Assembly: GCF_963678635.1 (NCBI RefSeq)
Contig: NC_087070.1
Location: 33,681,955-33,745,954 of the forward strand
Source of the DNA: Symsagittifera roscoffensis
Lineage: Eukaryota; Xenacoelomorpha; Acoela; Convolutidae
DNA: 64,000 nucleotides
Direction of reading: 5' to 3'
Made by a program: the position numbers and the translations under genes. The notes under the pieces are model-generated. The model worked only from the letters and a program-made list of their open reading frames with translations, did no database searches and was not told the origin of the DNA. Each line of letters begins with the position of its first letter. Within the stretch, counting starts at the first letter, position 1. This document shows, piece by piece, positions 32,080-43,706 of the stretch.

Positions 32080-33720
32080 ATGATACCCCTCCGGATTGGC
32101 ACAAATAGGACCCTTCCGGACTGTCAGAATATAGACCCCTCCGGATTGGGACCCCTCGGAATTAGCAACTATAAGACCCCTCCGGATTCGGACCCCTCCG
32201 GTTTTGTGGAAAGTAGACCCCTCCGGATTCGGACCCCTCTGACCTTGAAAAATTTCGACCCCTCCGGATTGGGAGCCCTTAGCTCTGTCAAAGTAGCTTT
32301 TTGTAGTTTTCCTAATTTCAGCTTATACCCCTCCGGATACGTTCTGCGTTGCTTTTATGCTGTTTGAATTAACTGGGAAGGGTATAGGGTCCTTTCCTAG
32401 ACCCCTCCGGATTGAAGTTAAGGCAGTTATTTGACAATTCACACTAACGGTGAAGGGTCTTATCACTTGCCTAACTTCGACTCTATTATGGTTGTCTTGT
32501 GCCTTCAGCCTTCCCTTTTTGTCTAGAACTGTCCTAAGTTACTTAGTTCAATCGCTATCAACTTTTGGTAGGGGTATAAGGGTTTTTCAGAAAAATTTAT
32601 AAAACGTGAAGGGTGTACCCCTCCGGATTTGTGTAATTTGCTAAAAACAATCTCAAAAAATTTTCTCGCTCGCTTTTCCGAAAAATTTCTGATCCTATTA
32701 GTAAGCTCAGCTAATTTCTGATCTATTGATACCAAGATCAACTCGATATGATCAGTAGTTCCAAAGTTATTAACCAAAACGTCTTTTTTTCGAACTCAAA
32801 AAATTTTCTCTCTTATAGGTTCCGCCTAACTTTTTCCGCAAATCTGGTCCTTTCGACCTAAAAATTATTGATCCGAGCTCAGAAGGCCTATACTCTTCTA
32901 GTTCAATGCAAAAGACCCGATCTAAAACGCTATTGTAGAAAAAATTTGCGAAAAACTATGCTACCTGGACCCCTCCGGATTGATGAATCCACCAAATCAA
33001 ACACGTTATGTTCGATTTCTCTGCAACCCGGAAGGCTTTCGGGTAGCGGATTTTAAGACTTGTAGATTCACTAGTGGACGTTGTCCGAACAACTATTTTT
33101 ACTGTCCTACCTCAAAAATTTCAAAAAATTTTCTAAATTTTTAGTGTTTCTTACTATCAAAAATTGGGAAAATTTGGTTTTTGGTACCAAACTAGTTCCA
33201 ACCACTTCCGAACTAAAGTTAACCGGTTCTACTTATTACAGTAGTGCAGTTACGATGTAACACACTAACTTAGCGCTTTTTTCCGTTTCAAAAAATATCG
33301 ATATCTCAAAAATCGCGACTTGTGGGGGGATCAAAATATCGCTATTTTGACCCTAAAAACCGGTCTGTTTTCGTTGTTTTTCACTGAAAAACGATATGTG
33401 ACTATTAATATAGGCTATATGAATAATAATATTAGTAATACTATACCGCTCCGGGTTTGTTTATTATCCGAATTAAGGTGCTTAACTCGGATATTCGCAG
33501 TTCGGTGAAGGGTCACTACAGTGCAGCACTGTCGAGCCCCCCACAGATTACTATCTTACTTTTTGTACCAAAAGGGATACAAAACTTGTTAACGATACCC
33601 AACAGTCGATTGTTGTTGTCGTTGAGCCCCTTCTTGTTGCTCCTTGAACTGCTTGCCGGATCGGTCTTCACCCAAGACCCTTCCGAATTGAGCGCAAATC
33701 AGCTGACCCTTCCGGATTGA
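32080..33720 (-). repeat. Dispersed AATCCGGAGGGGTC motif cluster, copy 1
   Basis: About fourteen copies of GACCCCTCCGGATT or close variants (plus-strand reading) are scattered here. They are densest at 32080-32410, where spacing is often 17-40 bp. Variants of the core CCGGA also occur in the LTR. Copies 2 and 3 have the same motif in the same part of the leader, with different copy numbers. Confidence 0.8.
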
Positions 33721-34247
33721 GCGCAATTTATCATTAACGTGCTTAAATGCTCAAATAACCCTACAGTACAAGCCTCACAAACGGGCTACAAAATTGATCG
33801 TAACGATCCTGACTGATATAAATGCCTGTAACAACAATATATCTATCAACAACAAACGGGGGGGTTGAATCACATCTTGTCTGGGGGGATGATTTCTACT
33901 GATTTTTTACTTTTTAACTGTTTTTGGTTTTTTCGGTTATTTTTTATGTTTTTTGTTTTTCTTGGGTACTATACTATTTTTTGTTTGGTTTTGCTGATAT
34001 CTTTAAGTGTTTTTGGTCACAAACCACTCAGGGGATGAGGGGTTCATGATTCCCCCCACCCTTCCTGGTTCGTGAATTTTCGGTCTTAACTAGGTTAAAA
34101 AACTATTCACGGTAATCCGGAAGGCTTCCGCGTTCCGAACTACCCTTCCGCCCCGGCAGTTTAGGCCTATTAAGGGCGTTAATGTGAGCATCCGCTCGGC
34201 GCGGAGTGCTCGTTAACGGTTCCGCCGATCATGATGTTATGAAAGAA

Positions 34248-34265
34248 TAACACCCAGGAGCGCCA
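34248..34265 (-). promoter_or_regulatory. Candidate primer-binding site of copy 1
   Basis: The sense strand reads TGGCGCTCCTGGGTGTTA, starting 13 nt after the 5' LTR. It begins with the TGG that pairs with a tRNA CCA end, and copy 2 has the identical 18 bases at 40479-40496. I could not name the matching tRNA. The distance from the LTR is a little larger than usual. Confidence 0.55.
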
Positions 34266-34277
34266 TAAAAACATACA

Positions 34278-35198
34278 TGTAACATTCGCCCGGAAGATAC
34301 ATATCGACGGATAACAAAACTAAGTCTTAAGACGACTGGCTAGCGTCTAAACAGAGCTTTGCATGTTTTTCACCGTCTCTACCAAGCCAGTACTTTTCGG
34401 TGGTCTTTCTTACATCAGGCTGACAAAAACGTTACTGTTCTCCGGCTTCGACCAGAACGCTCAAATTAACTGAATTACATGCAAAATTAGTGAGCTCATG
34501 GCTGGGTCTCTGTATCCCCAGACCACGAGGTCACTCCTAAAAACAGGGCTGCTACTTATCATATTACTATTGTTTTTGTTCAGTAGATAAAAATCATCAT
34601 CTCCATCGAAGATGGATCAACCCTTTCCCCCCAACTCCTAGCACCTCATCCTTGTCAAAACTAATCAAAATATCAGTTAAATTCAAGTCAGGACATGACA
34701 GGATGCTAAAATTCAATACAAGTTCATAAAAGTTCCCGTCCCGAGACCCTTCCGGATTCTTGAATCCGGCGAATCAAGCTCCTTAACCTCAGGTTCACGC
34801 TAACTCGGAGGGCTGGTTTTTACCCTTCACCGTTGTTCGCAACGGCCTTGCAACTATTGTAACAGCACAATAGTTGCAACTCGGAACGTCCTCTGCTGTT
34901 CGGTAGTTCGTTGTTGTTTTTTAGTCTCGATTTTCGTACTGTTCGTAATCGCAGATAAAGTTGTTCTGTTTCTTTCTGCTATTTTAGCCAAAATGGCCGT
35001 TTTAACATTTCTCAGAAATGTTACGTCATCACTTCGAAAATTTAAAATTTAGAATTCCAGAATCTTCTAGCCTTCACCGTTTGGCCAATCATTCAAATAA
35101 CGTCCTTATCCGTTCTAAATCGCCAATCCGGAAGGTTCACTGCTAAAATCCTGAATTCTACAGAGACTGCATTTTGGCCATTCTGGTCGAATGTCACA
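34278..35198 (-). repeat. 5' LTR of copy 1
   Basis: The 921-bp LTR is identical by eye to 10608-11528. The 13-bp-arm hairpin lies at 34848-34860 and 34867-34879, about 320-350 nt from the LTR start on the sense strand. Its outer edge is directly joined to LINE ORF2 sequence. Confidence 0.95.
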
Positions 35199-37650
35199 CG
35201 GTCTCGGTTATTTTGCGTAGCAAGGCCTGGTCAGATTTGCGGATAATTTCACGAATAGGTTCAATTTCGTCAATAATACCAAAAAATCGTGCTTTGTTCT
35301 GAACTCGGTCTATTTGATCTAGTAAATATGAATAAGTACCACCCCAAACAGATGCGCAGTAAGATAGTCGAGATATCACCAAAGAATTATAAAGTAATTT
35401 CAGCTCTTCCGCTGTATAGTTCAGACGTTTGAGGCGCAACAAAAGATATAAACATGAGACTGACGCTTTGCAGATAGCAGTAATGTGCTCCTTGAACGAC
35501 AGATTTTCGTCAAATATGACTCCGAGTATCTTTCGCGACGTCACACGTTCAACTCCAGGAATAGTTCTAGGTTGTTGACCTTTTTTAAACGATAACAGAA
35601 CCTCTTTTGTTTTACCGTCAATCAGCGTCAAGTTTTTGGAGTTAAACTGGACTTCGAGTGCATTAATAACGTCACTGGCATAGTCATGTTCACCTATGCG
35701 ACCTCCGACAACTGGGGTAAAATCGTCAGCGAACTTAGTGAGTCTACACCGTCTTTCAGGAATGTCAGTTGTGACTGATATGTCATTTGTACCACTGTTG
35801 AAAAGCGGTGGTCCGTTTACCTTTCCTTGCGGAACGCCTTGACTGGTAGTTAGTTCACGAGATAGTTGATCGTTTACAAGAGTCGAATGAACGCGACCAG
35901 AAAGAAAACTGTTGTATCAGTTTATAAGAAAGGGGTTATAATGAGACTTACGAAGTCCATCAATAATAGCACGATGAGAAATAGAGTCGAACGCTTTGCT
36001 TAAATCAAGAGTGATGATTCGAACGTAGTCATTTTCTGAACGGATGTAGTACAAATCGTTTAGTAGCTTGATAAGCGCGCACGTAGTTGAGGAACCTTTT
36101 CGGAAACCGAACTGATCGTTCGAGAGGGTTGAGTGATATCGCTCAGATACAAAGCTGTCAAAGACAATTCGCTCAAACACCCGAGCAATAATAGTAATCA
36201 GACAAATAGGCCGCAGATCAGAAAACTTAGATGGATGGGGGCACTTCGGAATAGGCTTTATGCAACCAACTTTCCAAGTTTCAGGAAAGACCGAACTTGA
36301 TAAAGACATATTAAAAATGTGCGTCAAGGGCTCTGCTAGACTATGGGCGTTTTCACGTTATAACCAATACGGCAGACCGTCAGGGCCAACAGTAGTTTTT
36401 TTCAACTTTGATATGTAATTAAACACCTGGCGTACATGAACAACAGGAAGTTGGTAGCCATGTGTGTCATAGATTTGAGGCCGCGTGTTTACGAGATTAG
36501 TGCTAATATGATTATAATGAGAATTCAGTTCATTTGCGTCGAAGTGGTTTTCAATGACGGGTTGTTCACGTTTCACATAATAGTTGACTTCCTTCCACCA
36601 AGATTTGCTTCCCTTTTGTTTGTTCCGAGAGTTATTGGAAAAAATCTGGCGGCGAATTTCTGAAGCAACCGCTAAAGCATCATTAAATCGCCTTTTCTTG
36701 AATAGCTTGTTTTTCTTTTTAAGCAAAAGCTTTACAACTGATGTGAGAAATGGTGGTTCAGTGTTTCTTAGAGAAACCCGACGCAAGGGACAGAAATGGT
36801 TAAAATACGAGGTGAGGACATGGCTCAATTCTGAAACCGCCTGATTGACCTCATTTGTGTGCAGAATTTGAGAAAAGTCACATTGATCCAATGCAAGATT
36901 ACAAGGTCGTTTAAATTGAACACTTTGGTCTCGGAAAACTATTTTCCTGCGTGAATGCTTAGATTTGGCGATCTTTGCAATAATTCTCAGGTGGTCACTT
37001 GATATTGTAAGAGGAAACATTTTGCAGCATTGGAATATACTCGGGTCATCGCATAGAAACTTTGTCAAGATTTCGTGCTCCGCGCGTTGGGTCGGTGTTA
37101 ACAAGATGCCAATTGCAATGAGTCGAAATATGGCCTGTGTCGAGGGAATTCAGGTCACCACACACGACAACGCAACCGTAGGCTGTGTTTTGCATGATGT
37201 TCTCAACCGTGGAAATAATATGTTCGGAGACTGCTTCCCCATTACAGGCGTCTGGAGGGAAGTAAAGTAAGCAGAGTAAAACACGAGGACTTATGAAGAA
37301 GTCAAGCCACAAAATTTCAAACAGATCGGAACCGAGAGGATGTAGCTGTGCGTACGACAGGTTGTGCCTAATAAATGCACATACTCCGCCTCCAGTTTGC
37401 TTATTGGAATTCTTATGGCTTCGATCATGTCTTTCAAGGTGGTAACCAGGCAGCATGAAGGAATAATCAACATTAACACCCAACCAGCTTTCGCAAACAA
37501 GACAGATGTCAACATTTTGGTCTAGCATGTCTGTATGTAAATGTATCAGGGCGTTTGGTTTTATGAGGGATCTGGCATTAATAAGCAACATAGTGACAAA
37601 TTTGGCTTGTAGTCAATCCAATTTATGTTCCTGTCCGTTTATAAACAGTT
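35199..37650 (-). pseudogene. LINE ORF2: endonuclease and reverse transcriptase, broken
   Basis: The N-terminal part (from about 37591) is an APE-type endonuclease with NARSL, CESWL, GGGVCAF and GDLNS motifs. The final SDH motif lies in a different frame, so there is a frameshift at about 37050-37100. The reverse transcriptase follows, with KTTVGPDGLP, LRPICL, DQFGFRKGSST, LDLSKAFDSISH, QGVPQG and FADDF (35719-35733). In-frame stops lie at 36358-36360 and 35917-35919. The frame then runs to the LTR boundary at 35199 and continues at 10607. This order fits a CR1/L2-like LINE. It is dead through these changes and the insertion. Confidence 0.8.
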
Positions 37651-37795
37651 TTAAACTACGGATTTTTGCGTTTTCCTTTGCGACCTGACCAGACTGAATA
37701 AGTTCGTATCGGCATTTCAGCAAACTCTTTTCTAGCTCAAGTTCAATTTTCGTTAGTTCACGGGAGATAAAGACGTTTCAGAAGAATCCTTCAGC

Positions 37796-38431
37796 TTATG
37801 TGTACTTGCCAGAACCTTTCGGTACTGCCAGTAGTTCGGTAGCTTGACTTGGTGTTCTTGGTCTTGCAACATTTTCTTTTTTCTTCCCAGTACGGTAGAG
37901 ATCCGCAACGCTAGCTTCTTCTCCGCATAGATCATTCAAAATTGTGCGTACCTTGGCCATATCAGACTCCATGTTGTCAGATGAGAGTTCGTGATCCGGT
38001 TCTTTTAAATTCTGTATCCGTATGCCGTTGAAGCAACTGGGATCTGGTGGTTGAGGTTTCTGGGGACGGGTATCGGAACCACTGAGAACACTGGGGGGCT
38101 TGTCCACTACTTGGACTACGCGTTCAAATTTTTGTTCAATGAGTTTGAGTCTCTTATCGGTCTCTTCCCAGGCAATGGCGGGTTTATCAATTGGTCTGCT
38201 CAAGCAAATATCACACATGTACACAAAATTATCTGATGTTGAAATATACTTGAAGACTTCCCTGGGAATTTTCGCGCAGTCTGCATGTGTCCTTTTTGAG
38301 CACCGGTCGCACTCGATCCAGTCATCCCCATCGGTTCTGCTGCATTTGAGACATTCTTCTTCGTCTGCTCTGATGTCGGTCGTTGATTTAGTCCTCGTAT
38401 TCTTCCGGTTTTTCTTTCCGGCTGCAGGCAT
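37796..38431 (-). CDS. LINE ORF1: PHD-finger protein (211 residues)
   Basis: The frame opens MPAAGKKNRKN and has a basic N-terminus. A complete C4HC3 PHD finger follows: C27, C30, C41, C44, H49, C52, C73, C76. Beyond it is a probable helical segment (about residues 85-105) and a charged tail. PHD fingers in ORF1 are known in some CR1-type LINEs and may bind histone tails or help nucleic-acid handling. An in-frame ATG 28 codons upstream (38515) exists, but the MPAAG start precedes the typical basic region. The frame is intact although ORF2 is not. Confidence 0.7.
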   Translation of the reverse strand: MPAAGKKNRKNTRTKSTTDIRADEEECLKCSRTDGDDWIECDRCSKRTHADCAKIPREVFKYISTSDNFVYMCDICLSRPIDKPAIAWEETDKRLKLIEQKFERVVQVVDKPPSVLSGSDTRPQKPQPPDPSCFNGIRIQNLKEPDHELSSDNMESDMAKVRTILNDLCGEEASVADLYRTGKKKENVARPRTPSQATELLAVPKGSGKYT

Positions 38432-38667
38432 GTTGTGAGTTGGGAGAGTCAGGTTCAGTCCTCGCTCATATACACATGAAACTATATGGCCTGTTAAAGC
38501 CATGTTTAGAAACAAAAACAGAAAATGCCAAGAAAATAGAATGTTGTACCCCGCGGTAACAAAGCTGAAAATATCTCGTCAGAAACCTTGTCAAAAGACG
38601 AAAAAAATCAACAAGACTTCAAACTTCTGAAAAGTTAATAAGTCCAACTCACACTGAAAACACTTTA
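38432..38667 (-). other. Probable LINE 5' region
   Basis: This is a short non-coding stretch between LINE ORF1 and the first nested LTR end. It probably includes the LINE 5' UTR. The exact LINE start cannot be placed without another copy to compare. Confidence 0.4.
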
Positions 38668-38710
38668 TGTAACATTCGCACGTAAGTACAAACCGACGGA
38701 AAATGACTTA
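38668..38710 (-). repeat. LTR 3' terminus fragment
   Basis: The plus strand starts TGTAACATTCGCACG and matches the terminal 40 or so bases of the LTR family in altered form. It is followed immediately by another LTR end, as expected if a related element inserted close to this LTR's edge. Confidence 0.7.
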
Positions 38711-39232
38711 TGTAACATTCGCCCGGAATTACATATCGACGGAAAATGAAGCTAGGTTCTAAGACGACTGGCCAACGTCTAAACAGAGCTCTACATGCTT
38801 TTCACGTCTCTACCAAAGCCAGTTCTTTTGGTGGTCTTTCTAGCATCGGGTCGACAAAAACGACACTGTTCTCCGGCTTCGACCAGAACGCTCACATTAA
38901 CTTAATTACATGCAAAATTAGTGAGCTCATGGCTGGGTCTCAGTATCCCCAGACCACGAGGTCACTCCTAAAATAGGGCCACAACTACTTATTATATTAC
39001 TATTGTTTTTGTTCAATAGATAAAAATCATCATCTCCATCGAAGATGGATCAACCCTTTCCCTTAACTCCTAGCTTCTCATCGTCAGAAAACGAATCCAG
39101 ATGTTAATTAAATTCAATTCAGGAAATAATTGGGAAGCTAAAAAATTATATAAATTGATTTCAGTTCAAGTCCCGAGACTACTCCGGATTCCTGAATCAG
39201 GGGAAATAACACCCTTATCTTCTTTCCGGAAG
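38711..39232 (-). repeat. Partial LTR, related family
   Basis: About 520 bp of LTR begins TGTAACATTCGCCCGG on the plus strand. It is clearly related to, but diverged from, the copy 1 LTR. It breaks off at TTCCGGAAG, where a third LTR end starts. The arrangement reads as one LTR inserted into another. Confidence 0.8.
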
Positions 39233-39608
39233 TGTAACATTCGCCCGAAAGATACATATCGACGGAAAATAAAGCTAGGTTCTGAGACGACTGGCCAACG
39301 TCTAAACAGAGCTCTACATGCTTTTCACCGTCTCTACCAAGCCAGTTATTTTGGTGGTCTTTTCAACATCGGGTCGACAAAAACGTTACTGTTCTCCGGC
39401 TTCGACCAGAGCGCTCAAATTAACTTAATTACATGCAGAAATAGTGAGCTCATGGCTGGGTCTCAGTATCCCCAGACCACGAGGTCACTCCTAAAATCAG
39501 GGCTACTACTATTTTTTGAATTATTATTGTTTTTGCTCAGTAGATAAAAATCATCATCTCTATCGAAGATGGATCAACCCTTCCCCCCAACTCCTAGCTT
39601 CTCATCCT
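39233..39608 (-). repeat. Partial LTR, interrupted by copy 2
   Basis: About 375 bp of LTR in the minus orientation ends at CTCATCCTTG, where the plus-oriented 5' LTR of copy 2 begins. Copy 2 therefore appears to have inserted into this LTR. The other half would lie beyond copy 2's missing 3' end. Confidence 0.8.
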
Positions 39609-40466
39609 TGTGACATTCGACCAGAATGGACAAAAATGCAGACGCAGCAATTTCGAGTTTTAGCAGCGAACCTTCCGAATTGGCGGTTTTGAAGGAATAA
39701 GAGCGTTATTCGAACGATTGGACAAATCGTGAAGGCTGAAGAATTCCGAAATTCCTAAATTTTAAAAATTCGAATTGATGACGTAACAATTCTATGAGAC
39801 GTCAAAAACGGCCATTTTAGAGAAAAAACTGAAATAAACACAACAACATTAGTTGCGATAGCGATAACGACGATAATTGTGATTGGAAAATAACAACAAA
39901 TTGCAGAAGTAGCAGAGACCGTTCCGAGTTGCAACTATTGTGTCGCTACAATAGTTGCAAGGCCGTTGCGAACAACGGTGAAGGGTGGAAGACAGCCTTC
40001 CGGAAGGAGAATAAGAGTCTTCTTATAAAAACTTTTTACTTTCCCTATCATGTCCTGAATTGAATTTTATTAACATCTGAATTCATTCTGCTAAGATGAG
40101 AAGCTAGGAGTTGGGGGAAAGGGTTGATCCATCTTCGATGGAGATGATGATTTTTATCTACTGAACAAAAACAATAATAATTCAATAAATAGTAATAGCC
40201 CTGATTTTAGGAGTGACCTCGTGGTCTGGGGATACTGAGAACCAGCCATGAGCTCACTATTTCTGCATGTAATCTAGTTAATTTGAGTGTTTTGACCGAA
40301 GCCGAAAGCAGTAACGTTTTTGTCGAGCCGATGTTAGAAAGACCACCGAAAGTACTGGCTTGATAGAGACGGTGAAACGCATGTAGAGCTCTGTTAAGAC
40401 GTTGGCCAGTCGTCTTAGAACCTAGCTTTTTTTCCGTCGATATGTATCTTCCGGGCGAATGTTACA
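39609..40466 (+). repeat. 5' LTR of copy 2
   Basis: The 858-bp LTR begins TGTGACATTCG and ends CGAATGTTACA. The hairpin with 13-bp arms is preserved exactly (39929-39941 and 39948-39960) although its loop differs from copy 1. The second hairpin is at 39963-39978. An AATAAA-containing stretch near 40185 could be a polyadenylation signal. Confidence 0.9.
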
Positions 40467-43400
40467 TAGATGTTTTTATGGCGCTCCTGGGTGTTATTCT
40501 TTTTTAACATCATGACCGGCGGAACCGTTAACGAGAACTCCGCGCCGAGCGGATGCTCACATTAACGCCCTTAATAGGCCTAAACCGCCGGGGCGAAAGG
40601 GTAGTTCGGAACGCGGAAGCCTTCCGGATTACCGTGAATAGCTTTTTAACCTAGTTAAGACCGAAAATTCACGAATCAGGAAGAGTGGGGGGATCGGCCA
40701 ACCCCTCGTTCCCTGAGAGGTTTGTGACCAAAAACACTTAAAGATATATATAAAACCAAACAAAAAGTAGTATAGTACACAAGAAAAACAAAAAAGATTA
40801 AAAAAATAACCGAAAAAACCAAAAACAGTAAAAAAAAAAGTAAAAAAAATCAGTTGAAATCATCCCCCCAGACAAGATGTGATCCGACCCTCCCGTTTGT
40901 TGTTGATAGATATATTGTTATTACAGGCATTTAAATCAGTCAGGATCGTTACGATCAAATTTGTGGCCCGTTTGTGAGGCTTGTAATGTAGGGTTGTTTG
41001 AGTATTTAAGCACGCTAATGCTAATTTGCGCTCAATCCGGAAGGGTCTGCTGATTTGCGCTCAATCCGGAGGAGTCTTGGGAGAAGACTGATCCGGCAAG
41101 CAGTACAAGGAACAACAAGAAGGGGCTCAACGACAACAACAATCGACTGTTGGGTATCGTTACCAAGTTTTGTATCCCTTTTGGTACAAAAACTAAGATA
41201 GTAATCTATGGGGGGCTCGACAGTGCTGCACTGTAGTGACCCTTCACCGAACCGCGAATATCTGAGTTAAGCACCTTAATTCGGATATTAAACAAACCCG
41301 GAGGGTTATAGTATTACTAATATTATTACTTATATAGCCTATATTAATACTCCTATATCGTTTTTCAGTGAAAAACACAGAAAGCAGACCGGTTTTTAGG
41401 GTCAAAACAGCGATATTTTGATCCCCCCCACAAATCGCGATTTTTGAGATATCGATAATTTTTGAAACGGAAAAAGACGCTAAATTAGTGTGTTACATTG
41501 TAACTGCACTACTATAATAGATAGAACCGGTTAAGTTTGTTCGGAAGTGGTTGGAACTATTTTGGAACCAAAAACCGAATTTTCGTGATTTTTGAGAAAG
41601 TGGAACACTATAAATTCAAAAAATTTTTTGAAATTTTTGAGTTAGAACAGTAAAAAAAGTTGTTCGGACAACGTCCACTAGTGAATCTATAGATTCTAGA
41701 ACCCGCATCCCGAAAGCCTTCCGGGTTGCAGAGAAATCGAACGTGTTTGATTTGGTGGATTCATCAATCCGGAGCGGTCTAGGTAGCATAGTTTTTCGCA
41801 AATTTTTTTAACTAAAGCGTTTTAGATCGGGTCTTTTGCATTGAACTAGAAGAGTATAGGCCTTCTGAGCTAGAATCAATAAGTTTTAGGTCGAAAAGAA
41901 CAGAATTGCGGAAAAAGTTAGGCGGATCCTATAAGAGAGAAATTTCTTGACTTTAGAAAAAAGACGTTTTGGTTAATAACTTTGGAACTACTGGGCAGAT
42001 CCAATTGATCCTAGTACAAATAGATCAGAAATTAGCTGAGCTTACTGATAGGGACAAAAGTTTTTCGAAAAAGTAAGCGTGAAAGTTTTTTGAGATTGTT
42101 TTTAGCAAATTCACCAATTTCGGAGGGTAGACCCTTCACGTTTTATAAATTTTTTTTAGAAAAGCCCTTACACCCCTACCAAAAGGTAATAGCAGTTGAA
42201 TAAAGTAACTTTAGGCTGATCTAGACGAAAAGGAAAGGCTAAAGGCACAAGAAAACCTTAATCGAGCCGAAGTTGGGCTAGCGATAAGACCCTTCACCGT
42301 TAGCGTGAATTGTCAAATAAGAGGCTTAACTTCAATCCGGAAGGGTCTAGGAAAGCATTACATACCCTTCCTAGTTAATTTAAAAAGCATAATAGCATCG
42401 GAGAACGTATCCGGAGGGGTATAGGTTGAAAGAAGGAAATCTCCGAAAAGCTACTTTTAAAAAACCAGAGGGCTCCCAATCGGAGGGGTCCAGATTTTTT
42501 TTCAAATTCGGAGGGTCCCAATCCGGAGGGGTCTTGTTTTCACAAAACCGGAGGGGTCCCAATCCGGAGGGGTCTTATATTTGCTAACTCAGAGAGGTCC
42601 TAATCCGGAGGGGTCTAAATTTTGCCAATCCGGAGGGTCTCAATTTTGCCAATCCGGAAGGGTCTTATTTTTGCCAATCCGGAGGGGTATAAGTTGAAAG
42701 AAGGAAATCTCCGAAAAGCTACTTTTAAAAAACCAGAGGGCTCAAATCGGAGGGGTCCAGATTTTTTTTCAAATTCGGAGGGGTCCCAATCCGGAGGGGT
42801 CTTGTTTTCACAAAACCGGAGGGGTCCCAATCCGGAGGGGTCCTATATTTGCTAACTCAGAGAGGTCCTAATCCGGAGGGGTCTAAATTTTGCCAATCCG
42901 GAGGGGTCTCAATTTTGCCAATCCGGAAGGGTCCTATTTTTGCCAATCCAGAGGGGTATTATTTTATTGAGAGACTTAGGTAAGCAAAAGAAAGACTACA
43001 GTGAGAGGTAATAGGTTATTAGCAGACAGGCTAGGAATCAGTGACTGCACTGGTAACTTGCCTTTCAATAAAGACCAGGCCAAAACAAAACAGGTCCGAA
43101 CTCGGATATTCGCGACAATATGTCTAAACTAGAAAGAGCGTAATTCATTGGTGTGGATTGAAACCCAATACGTTTTTGTGAAAAGTGACTGCCCTGAGGA
43201 TTTTAGTAGGTCCAGCTCGGGCAGTCCGAAGGCAGATAGGTAACACAGTACTCGGTGGGTGCAATAGACTCCCACTTGAGAAAATTACTGCCTTCAAAGT
43301 TTTGTCTGTTTGGTGCAGCACCAAGCAGGGAAAGCTTTTTCTTTAAAAGACAAGTTCGACTATTGTACTGCGACTGACTAAAAGTACAAATACATTCATA

Positions 43401-43706
43401 GAAGTATCCTTATTCTGTTATTTGTTTGATTTTAAATCAACATAATTTCTGCTTGATTGGGTAGTGTACACTATCTTTTAAATTGACTGATATCATCATA
43501 TTGTGCTAGTACTCAAATCTTACGACCGATAATCGGTTAGTGTGAATAAATTATATATAAGCTGTACTCTGATAACATACAGGGATTCGTGGTCACTATT
43601 TAATAGAATCGTCTGAAATTTATTGTGTTGTGTCATTTTTATTGATAATCAAACTATAAGGTCACTAGCAATCGAATTGAGTGTATAGGCAGAAAGAAGT
43701 GACAAA
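40467..43706 (+). other. 5' leader of copy 2
   Basis: The leader is colinear with the leader of copy 1. It has the same 18-nt candidate primer-binding site at 40479-40496, the A-rich tract near 40780-40860, the CCGGAGGGGTC motif cluster (about 41030-42960) and the conserved hairpin at 43188-43225. No reading frame of note is present. Confidence 0.8.
42421..42956 (+). repeat. 268-bp tandem duplication rich in the CCGGAGGGGTC motif
   Basis: Two nearly identical 268-bp units lie head to tail (42421-42688 and 42689-42956), with only a few differences. Each unit holds several AATCCGGAGGGGTC motifs. The high identity shows that the duplication is recent compared with the divergence of copy 2 from copy 1. 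Confidence 0.85.

Larger units (their letters stand above)
31304..34277 (-). other. 5' leader of copy 1
   Basis: This is a non-coding region of nearly 3 kb between the 5' LTR and gag, unusually long for the family. It contains the candidate primer-binding site, an A-rich tract in the sense strand (about 33895-33990), many copies of an AATCCGGAGGGGTC-like word (about 32080-33720), and a conserved hairpin near 31816-31853. The block around that hairpin (about 31735-31870) is much better conserved between copies 1, 2 and 3 than the rest of the leader. A role in packaging, dimerisation, translation or splicing is possible but not shown. Confidence 0.75.
10608..35198 (-). mobile_element. Giant Ty3/gypsy-type LTR retrotransposon, copy 1 (24.6 kb, looks whole)
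   Basis: The element is bounded by two 921-bp direct LTRs beginning TGTGACATTCG and ending CGAATGTTACA on its sense (minus) strand. In sense order it holds 5' LTR, a roughly 3-kb leader, a 3200-codon gag-pol frame, a 406-nt gap, a 2981-codon second frame, about 0.8 kb of 3' non-coding sequence, and 3' LTR. Domain order protease-RT-RNase H-integrase places it in Metaviridae. No difference between the LTRs was found by eye and no break is evident, so it is very young. At about 25 kb it is far longer than the usual 5-10 kb for the family. It is inserted in a LINE lying in the same orientation. Confidence 0.92.

Noticed and set aside
32080-32410. CRISPR-like array from the repeated CCTCCGGATT words
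   Set aside because: Spacing and spacer length are irregular, the genome is eukaryotic, and no cas genes are present; it is a leader repeat of the LTR element.
35199-35203. Five-base target duplication for copy 1
   Set aside because: The flanks are CCCGG on the left and CGGTC on the right (plus strand); only three bases are shared in register.
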